10,753 bases of DNA from CAYMLQ01 sp964390795 (lineage in GTDB: Bacteria; Verrucomicrobiota; Kiritimatiellia; RFP12; UBA1067): the NCBI GenBank assembly GCA_964390795.1, contig CAYMLQ010000196.1, forward strand, positions 1 to 10,753, in the 5' to 3' direction. The position numbers and the translations under genes are program-made. Under the pieces are notes generated by a model. The model was not told the DNA's origin. It did not search any database and saw nothing but the letters and a program-made list of their open reading frames with translations. The number at the start of each line of letters is the position of its first letter. Positions within the stretch are counted from its first letter, which is position 1. Shown here one piece after another: positions 1 through 4,803 of the stretch.

Positions 1-1
1 G

Positions 2-1069
2 CACGCCTTAGACGTGATGCGCGCGCATCTGAGCTACGACGACTACTGGCGGACGTTCGACACGACGCTGAAGTTCGCGCAGATGAAGGTGCCCGCCGTC
101 CATATCGGCGGCTGGTTCGACATGTTCGCCCAAGCGACCCTCAACGAGTTCGTGGGGCGGCAGCACGCTGGTGCCGCTGGCGCGCGAGGGACGCAGAAGC
201 TGATTATGGGCCCGTGGACGCACGGCATCGGAAATATGCCCGCAGGCGAGTTCCAGTTTCCAAACGCGACGAAAGTTCCCGCGACGTACGATGCGGGTCG
301 TTGGTTTGAGCACTACCTTGGCGGCATCGATAACGGTGTCGAGAAGCTGCCCGCCGTCACGTACTATGTGATGGGCGACACGCAGATGCCCGGGGCACCC
401 GGCAACGAATGGCGGCAGGCCGACGACTGGCCCGTGCCGGCGACAGAGACGGCAGCCTATTTCACGCGAGCGGGTAAACTCGCTTTTGAAAAACCCGGCG
501 GCGGGAACGACGCGAGCATCGCGTTCACCTTTGATCCCACGAATCCCTGCCCAACTATCGGCGGCAATAACCTCACGCTTGCGCGCGGCCCTATGAATCA
601 GAACAAGATTGAGAGCCGCAGCGATGTGGTCCTGTTCACGAGCGAGCCGCTCACTGCCCCGGTGGAGGTAACCGGTCGCATCAAGGCCCGCGTGTATGTC
701 GCTTCCTCGGCCGCCGACACCGATCTTTCCGTGAGGCTGTGTGACGTGTATCCCGACGGAAAAAGCTATCTCATCGCTGAAGGCATCCTGCGTTTGCGCT
801 ACCGCCATTCAGTCGAGACGTCCGAGCCGCTCACGCCTGGAAAGATTGAGGAGGTCGCGGTGGACTGCTGGTCCACGAGCATCATCTTCAACAAGGGCCA
901 TCGCATCCGCGCCTCGGTCACGTCCAGCAACTTCCCGCGTTTCGACGTGAACCCAGGCACCGGCGAGCCATGGTCCGAGTCTGGCGCGAAGGTGAAGCAG
1001 ACCAACCGTATCTACTGCGATGCGGTGCACGCTTCGCGCCTGCTGCTCCCCGTGGTGTCGGGCCTTTGA
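2..1069 (+). CDS. CocE/NonD-type (X-Pro dipeptidyl-peptidase S15) hydrolase, 5'-partial
   Basis: This is the C-terminal part of an alpha/beta-hydrolase of the CocE/X-Pro dipeptidyl-peptidase group, which hydrolyses acyl ester or amide bonds. The frame is open to the left edge, so the true start and the nucleophile serine lie outside the window; a GTG at 14 sits inside the conserved fold and is not a start. Seen: the motif GGWFDMF, whose Asp (codon 119-121) is the expected catalytic acid, and MGPWTHG, whose His (codon 221-223) is the expected catalytic base. A beta-rich C-terminal domain from about base 590 fits the PepX_C jelly roll and ends in the typical 'hASrLlLPV' tail. Exact substrate is unknown; many PVC paralogs are annotated only as CocE/NonD hydrolases. 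Its relation to the downstream operon is unclear, since 246 bp and a DUF1848 gene intervene. Confidence 0.9.
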   Translation, partial: HALDVMRAHLSYDDYWRTFDTTLKFAQMKVPAVHIGGWFDMFAQATLNEFVGRQHAGAAGARGTQKLIMGPWTHGIGNMPAGEFQFPNATKVPATYDAGRWFEHYLGGIDNGVEKLPAVTYYVMGDTQMPGAPGNEWRQADDWPVPATETAAYFTRAGKLAFEKPGGGNDASIAFTFDPTNPCPTIGGNNLTLARGPMNQNKIESRSDVVLFTSEPLTAPVEVTGRIKARVYVASSAADTDLSVRLCDVYPDGKSYLIAEGILRLRYRHSVETSEPLTPGKIEEVAVDCWSTSIIFNKGHRIRASVTSSNFPRFDVNPGTGEPWSESGAKVKQTNRIYCDAVHASRLLLPVVSGL

Positions 1070-1315
1070 GGACATGCCTTCTCGTCGCGTTCAACTGTTC
1101 GACGGAAGCTCGCCCTCCCGTACTCGTAACAGGGCGCACCTTTGGGCGAGGCTGCGCCGAGCCGTTAACGACAAGCAGGACTGGAGACTGGCATTATGTG
1201 AGAGGATTCCGATGCCACGACGGCAAACCCGAGCGCATTTGCTCCGACGGTCGGATTCATATCGTGTCGCCAAGAGCGGTCGTCGCAGACGGTTACGAGC
1301 TGAAATGAGGAAACC
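1070..1315. other. intergenic spacer with weak inverted repeats
   Basis: These 246 bases between the hydrolase stop and the DUF1848 start hold no convincing gene; overlapping open frames have no recognisable protein character. Two short complementary pairs are visible: CTCGCCC (1109-1115) with GGGCGAG (1144-1150), and GGCGCA (1133-1138) with TGCGCC (1153-1158). They interleave and could be a degraded copy of a dispersed palindromic element. A ribosome-binding GAGG at 1307-1310 lies 5 nt before the next ATG. No clear promoter was recognised. Confidence 0.5.
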
Positions 1316-2314
1316 ATGCCTTCGTTGAAGTGGAACACAACCGAGATTCAGACTGACGAAGGGCAGACGGTCCGAGCAAAGACACCGGTCATCATCTCGG
1401 CCAGCCGTTCCACCGACATTCCGGCATTCTTCTCCCGCTGGTTCATGAACCGCCTCCGCCGCGGATACATCCGATGGGTGAACCCATTCAACAGGGCATC
1501 CGAATACGTATCCTTCCAAGAGGCCCGCGTGATCGTTTTCTGGAGCAAGAATCCGAAACCACTGATCCAATACCTGCCCGAACTCGACTCGAAAGGTATC
1601 AACTATTACTTCCAGTTCACGGTGAACGACTACGCCCTGGAGAACCTTGAGCCCCACGTCCCCTCATTGTCTCAGCGCATCGATACCTTCCGCGCGCTCG
1701 CCGAGATGGTCGGCAAGAAACGAATTGTTTGGCGATTCGACCCCCTTATCCTGACCGACGAACTGACTGTTGACCGGTTGCTCGATAGAATTGCAGGCGT
1801 CGTCGCCCAACTTCGACCGTTCACGGAACGCCTCGTCATCAGCTTCGCGGATATCAAGGTCTACAAGAAAGTCCAGAATAACCTCGCCCGAGAGAAGGTC
1901 AACTACCGCGAGTTCACCCCCGAACTCATGGTCGACGTGGCTCAGCGCCTCCAGTGTCTCAATCGGGAGTGGGGGCTGAAGATAGCCACCTGCTCGGAAG
2001 GCATTGATCTTGAGCCGTATGGTAACGATCACAGTCGATGCATTGACGACCGCCTGATGGTCGACGCATTCGGCCATGATCAGAAGCTTATGCAGTTCCT
2101 CGGGTATGAGCAGGATTTGTTCGCCGACCCTTCGCGACCGTACCTCAAAGACAATGGACAGCGCAAGGAGTGCGGTTGCATCGTCAGCAAGGACATTGGT
2201 ATGTACGACACCTGTCACCATCTGTGCGCGTACTGCTACGCCAACACGTCATGCAAGGCAGTGGAGAACAATCTTCGGAAACATAACCCCGAGTCGGATG
2301 CTTTGGTTCCGTGA
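1316..2314 (+). CDS. DUF1848 family protein with C-terminal radical-SAM-like cysteine motif
   Basis: A 332-residue protein matching DUF1848 along its length: 'IISASRSTDIPAF' (26-38), 'VFWSKNPKPL' (74-83), 'FQFTVNDY' (99-106), 'RIVWRFDPLILT' (136-147), 'ATCSEG' (224-229) and 'CIDD' (242-245). The C-terminus carries QRKECGC (Cys286, Cys288) followed by Cys300, Cys304 and Cys307 in CX3CX2C spacing, ending CAYCYA. That spacing is the [4Fe-4S]/SAM motif of radical SAM enzymes, but here it sits at the C-terminus, as is known for this family. No biochemical function is established that I can name. The start is supported by GAGG 5 nt upstream of the ATG. It stands alone between two repeat-bearing spacers, with no obvious operon partner, so its role in the neighbouring pathway is doubtful. 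Confidence 0.92.
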   Translation: MPSLKWNTTEIQTDEGQTVRAKTPVIISASRSTDIPAFFSRWFMNRLRRGYIRWVNPFNRASEYVSFQEARVIVFWSKNPKPLIQYLPELDSKGINYYFQFTVNDYALENLEPHVPSLSQRIDTFRALAEMVGKKRIVWRFDPLILTDELTVDRLLDRIAGVVAQLRPFTERLVISFADIKVYKKVQNNLAREKVNYREFTPELMVDVAQRLQCLNREWGLKIATCSEGIDLEPYGNDHSRCIDDRLMVDAFGHDQKLMQFLGYEQDLFADPSRPYLKDNGQRKECGCIVSKDIGMYDTCHHLCAYCYANTSCKAVENNLRKHNPESDALVP

Positions 2315-2320
2315 AACGTC

Positions 2321-2348
2321 GGGCCATGGATTTTATAAAACCTGGCCC
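2321..2348. repeat. imperfect dyad 7 nt after the DUF1848 stop
   Basis: Outer arms GGGCCA (2321-2326) and TGGCCC (2343-2348) enclose an AT-rich core in which GG and TTTTA pair with TAAAA and CC, with a single-base bulge or mismatch. Its position directly after a stop codon suggests a 3'-end structure for the DUF1848 mRNA. No T-run follows immediately, so a rho-independent terminator is not proven. Confidence 0.5.
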
Positions 2349-2403
2349 ACTGTTACCTTTTATTGGCCGTATGCGACACTCTCGAAGAGCGTTCGGCAGC
2401 CGG

Positions 2404-2490
2404 GCCTCTGGTCGGCCCGCCGGTCCGACCCTGCCTACGAGGTTCTTCGTTACGGCTTCGTATCGCGGTAGGGCCCGACCGCTGGGCGGG
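2404..2490. repeat. imperfect long inverted repeat
   Basis: A left segment containing GGCCCGCCGGTCCGACC then CTGCCTAC (ending about 2438) is roughly complementary to a right segment GTAGGGCCCGACC then GCTGGGCGGGC (about 2468-2490), with a GC-poorer loop between. The left arm also holds its own near-palindrome (2410-2430, GGTCGG/CCGACC). The pairing is imperfect and read by eye; this may be a degenerate dispersed repeat. Confidence 0.4.
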
Positions 2491-2597
2491 CTGTTGAACC
2501 GTATGCGCCTGTCCTGTGCAGCCCAATCGCAGATACGCCCGGCAATCGGTTGGTGGCAGGGGATCGCGAATCGGATGCGTGTTATGCGCGAAAGCAC

Positions 2598-2647
2598 GGG
2601 AGGGACGAGCGTCTGCTCGTCCGGGCAAGCAGACGCTTGCCCCTCCC
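2598..2647. repeat. composite palindromic element (outer stem plus two hairpins)
   Basis: The outer stem GGGAGG (2598-2603) / CCTCCC (2642-2647) encloses two perfect 7-bp hairpins: GACGAGC-GTCT-GCTCGTC (2604-2621) and GGCAAGC-AGAC-GCTTGCC (2624-2641). The two tetraloops GTCT and AGAC are reverse complements, so the element also reads as one larger inverted repeat. It is intergenic, about 100 bp upstream of tetR. The architecture is the same as at 3379-3423 and 6655-6705 although the bases differ. Confidence 0.8.
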
Positions 2648-2713
2648 CAAGCCGCACGTTCTCCAGAAACGCAACATCCTCGCACCCCTGCCACCAACAG
2701 ATTACGATACGAC

Positions 2714-2743
2714 TTGCTCTGAAACCATACCGTACGGTATAGT
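2714..2743 (+). promoter_or_regulatory. predicted promoter for the tetR operon
   Basis: A TTGCTC (2714-2719) and a TATAGT (2738-2743) separated by 18 nt resemble sigma-70-type -35 and -10 boxes. Transcription would then begin near 2749-2752, at or just before the ATG at 2753, implying a leaderless or nearly leaderless mRNA. No ribosome-binding sequence is seen before any candidate tetR start, which agrees. PVC promoter consensus is not well known, so this is an inference. Confidence 0.5.
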
Positions 2744-2747
2744 ATGG
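2725..2747. promoter_or_regulatory. TetR-type operator
   Basis: ATACCGTACGGTAT (2727-2740) is a perfect 14-bp palindrome of a kind typical of TetR-family operators. A second, overlapping dyad is formed by CCATAC (2725-2730) and GTATGG (2742-2747). The site fills the spacer and -10 region of the predicted promoter and ends next to the tetR start, so binding by the encoded regulator would block RNA polymerase. Autoregulation, and control of the whole downstream operon, is the natural inference. The overlapping half-sites could allow two dimers. Confidence 0.75.
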
Positions 2748-2752
2748 GCATC

Positions 2753-3487
2753 ATGAAGCAAGTGGTTTCTCGCGCGTCGGCCCCGCACATGCCGCTGCGC
2801 CTCGCCCAAAGTGCGTTTGAACTGTTCGCCGACACCGGCTTCGCCAAGGTCAACCTCGACCAGATCGCGGGCCGGGCAGGCGTGACCAAGGGCAGCCTGT
2901 ATTGGCACTATAAGAACAAGAAAGAGCTGGTCCTCGCGGCGTGTCAGCACTATTATCGGCAATGGCAGTCCGACGTCCAGTCCGCTCTTGCGTCTTCAGC
3001 GGATCCCCTTGCGCGTCTTCGCTTGGCCCTCACGTTCAGTGTTGACTCCTGTGTCATTGACCGCCGCAACCGGCTCTTCACCACCGGCATCTTCATGCTG
3101 ATGCAGGAAGACGCGGACGTGCGGGAAAGTTGGACGCGTTTCTATGACGCCGTGCGTGCGTTCTACATTGGGCTCGTGACCGCCGCCCAGCGGGACGGAA
3201 GCCTCTCCGAAGGCGACGTGCGCCGGGATGTCGATCTGATGTTAGAAGCGATGGAGGGGCTGAAGCTGCGAGCGGGATTCGAGCCGCATATTGCGCGGTC
3301 TGCCGAGCGGCGGGTGATTGTCGAGGGATTGTTGGGCGTGTTTAGGCACGGCGACTCGGCGAGAGGCAGCGTCGGTGCGGAGCGGCTTTCCGCGCCGGCC
3401 GGAATGCGAAGGCGTTCCGCTCCTCAGCGCCTCACGGGCGAGACGCCCGTGCCACGGTTAACGCGGGTAAGGGGGAACAAGCAATGA
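2753..3487 (+). CDS. TetR/AcrR family transcriptional regulator with repeat-derived C-terminal tail
   Basis: This one-component repressor has an N-terminal helix-turn-helix: 'RLAQSAFELFADTGFAKVNLDQIAGRAGV' then 'TKGSLYWHYKNKKELV' (about residues 16-60), the classic TetR_N signature. The following helical region (about 65-200) would bind an unknown ligand. A start at 2744 is possible, but it abuts the predicted -10 box; 2753 is preferred here. The stop overlaps the next gene's ATG (ATGA), so the regulator and the oxidoreductase are translationally coupled. From about residue 202 the protein departs from family length (usually about 200 aa): roughly 43 extra residues are translated palindromic repeat DNA (3379-3423 and 3433-3456). 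The tail probably replaced or extended the original end and need not be functional. The likely role is to sense a pathway substrate through the operator at 2727-2740. Confidence 0.9.
   Translation: MKQVVSRASAPHMPLRLAQSAFELFADTGFAKVNLDQIAGRAGVTKGSLYWHYKNKKELVLAACQHYYRQWQSDVQSALASSADPLARLRLALTFSVDSCVIDRRNRLFTTGIFMLMQEDADVRESWTRFYDAVRAFYIGLVTAAQRDGSLSEGDVRRDVDLMLEAMEGLKLRAGFEPHIARSAERRVIVEGLLGVFRHGDSARGSVGAERLSAPAGMRRRSAPQRLTGETPVPRLTRVRGNKQ
3379..3423. repeat. composite palindromic element inside the tetR 3' end
   Basis: The outer stem GGAGCGG (3379-3385) / CCGCTCC (3417-3423) encloses a small CGGC/GCCG hairpin and a hairpin GGAATGC-GAAG-GCGTTCC (3401-3418) with one G-T pair; its last bases are shared with the outer arm. 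The plan is the same as in the other composite elements but with different bases. It is translated as part of the TetR tail without breaking the frame. Confidence 0.7.
3433..3456 (-). repeat. half copy of the GTGGCACGGGCG palindromic repeat
   Basis: CACGGGCG-AGA-CGCCCGTG (3433-3451) is a perfect 8-bp hairpin followed by CCACG. The 24 bases 3433-3456 are the exact reverse complement of 6655-6678 inside the ThuA-protein gene. Only one half of the composite element is present here. It encodes part of the TetR tail (TGETPVP) and lies about 28 bp before the next start codon. Confidence 0.85.
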
Positions 3488-4770
3488 GCATGAGTGTGTC
3501 ACGCAGACAGTTCTTGGGCACCGCCGCTTCGGCGCTGGCCCTGCCGACTATCATTCCTGCGCGGGCGCTCGGACGCGACGGTTCGGTCGCTCCCAGCAAC
3601 CGGATCGGCATCGGCGTGATAGGCCTGGGGGATCGAGGCAACTATCACCTCTCGGCGCTGTCCGCCTTCAAAGAGGCGCAGGTTCTGACGGTGTGCGACG
3701 TTCGCGGCAACCAGGCTGACAAAGTGTGCGGCGCGTTCAATGAGAAGTCGGGTTCGAAGGCCTGTGTGGCGACGCGGGACTTTCGAGAGATTTTGGCGCG
3801 CCCGGACATCGACGCGATTACCGTCGCCGCGCCTGAAAACTGGCACGCGGTCATGTCGATCGAAGCCATGAAAGCGGGCAAGGACGTTTACTGCGAGAAG
3901 GCTCTGGCGCTGACGGTCGCGGAGGGGCGCGCGGTCTGCGAGGCGGTGCGCCGCACGGGCCGCGTGCTGCAGGCGGGCACGCAGCAGCGCTCGGATCGCC
4001 GGTTCCGCTTCGCCTGCGAACTGGCCCGCAACGGCTATCTGGGCAAGCTGCACACCGTCACCGCCGCCGTGCCGAGCGGGAAGCGCATGCTGAAGTTGCC
4101 GCCTGCCCAGGTGCCTGCCGACCTGAACTATGACCTGTGGCTGGGGCCCGCGCCGTTCAAGCCGTATCGCGAGGGCCTGTGCAATTACAACTGGTATTTC
4201 CTGACCGACTACTGCGCCGGATGGATCCAGAGCTGGGGCGTGCATCATCTGGACATCGCGCTTTGGGGCGCGCCGCAGCTCGAGTCGTCGACGCTGGAGG
4301 TGGAAGGTACCGCCGATTTTCTGGCGGAGGGCGACGCCGACGTGTCGTTCGGCTGGAAGGTGAAAGTGACCACTCCGGACGGGCTGAGGATGAACTTCTA
4401 TGATGACGCGAGTTCGCCCGTGGGGCATGGCGTCCGCTTCGAGGGCGACAAGGGCTGGGTGCATGTGACGCGCGGTGGCATCCAGGCTGAACCGGTGTCG
4501 CTGCTCGACGCGGTCATCAAGCCGGGCGAGGAGCACCTCTATCTCTCCAATAACCACATGGAGAACTTCCTTCAGTGCATCCGGACGCGGCGCGATCCGG
4601 TCGCGCCGGTGGAGGTGTGCCATGCGGCCACGACAATCTCCCTCGTCGCGGACATCGCCACGCGCACGGGCCGGAAGCTGGTCTGGGACTGGACAAAAGA
4701 GCGCTTCCTGAATGACGATGCGGCCAACCGGCTGCTCTCACGGACGCTGCGCACCCCCTGGCATGTGTAA
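3484..4770 (+). CDS. Tat-exported Gfo/Idh/MocA family NAD(P)-dependent oxidoreductase
   Basis: A 428-residue sugar or cyclitol dehydrogenase-type enzyme. The N-terminus SRRQFLGTAASALALPTIIPA (6-26) is a twin-arginine signal, so the enzyme is probably exported with its nucleotide bound, as known for glucose-fructose oxidoreductase. The Rossmann fold begins at GVIGLGDRG (44-52) and continues through 'VCDVR' (70-74) and 'APENWHAVM' (116-124). The usual EKP motif reads EKA here (138-140). The C-terminal domain carries 'SWGVHHLDIALWG' (250-262), holding the D/H active-site region, and a helical end 'NHMENFLQCIRTRRDPVAPVEVCHAA'. Family members oxidise or reduce a sugar carbon, often C3, through bound NAD(P). 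It overlaps tetR by 4 nt and is followed after 33 nt by the HEAT/ThuA gene, a pairing reminiscent of ThuB/ThuA. Substrate unknown. Confidence 0.93.
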   Translation: MSMSVSRRQFLGTAASALALPTIIPARALGRDGSVAPSNRIGIGVIGLGDRGNYHLSALSAFKEAQVLTVCDVRGNQADKVCGAFNEKSGSKACVATRDFREILARPDIDAITVAAPENWHAVMSIEAMKAGKDVYCEKALALTVAEGRAVCEAVRRTGRVLQAGTQQRSDRRFRFACELARNGYLGKLHTVTAAVPSGKRMLKLPPAQVPADLNYDLWLGPAPFKPYREGLCNYNWYFLTDYCAGWIQSWGVHHLDIALWGAPQLESSTLEVEGTADFLAEGDADVSFGWKVKVTTPDGLRMNFYDDASSPVGHGVRFEGDKGWVHVTRGGIQAEPVSLLDAVIKPGEEHLYLSNNHMENFLQCIRTRRDPVAPVEVCHAATTISLVADIATRTGRKLVWDWTKERFLNDDAANRLLSRTLRTPWHV

Positions 4771-4803
4771 ATCAGAACGTGTATCTGGATTGTAGGTGAA
4801 CGA

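Larger units (their letters stand above)
2315..2713. other. repeat-rich intergenic region
   Basis: About 400 bases with no supported gene. An open frame of 143 codons crosses it but has no domain character and is made largely of palindromic DNA. From left to right it holds a 28-nt imperfect dyad just after the DUF1848 stop (2321-2348), an imperfect inverted pair near 2410-2490, and a two-hairpin composite element (2598-2647). None is followed by a good U-tract, so transcription termination is not strongly indicated. Confidence 0.6.

Noticed and set aside
2311..2742. 143-codon plus-strand frame between the DUF1848 and tetR genes
   Set aside because: It consists of palindromic repeat sequence and ends inside the promoter and operator; no protein signature.
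3499..4623. 374-codon open frame on the minus strand
   Set aside because: Mirrors the Gfo/Idh/MocA gene exactly; Arg/His-rich and without family features.
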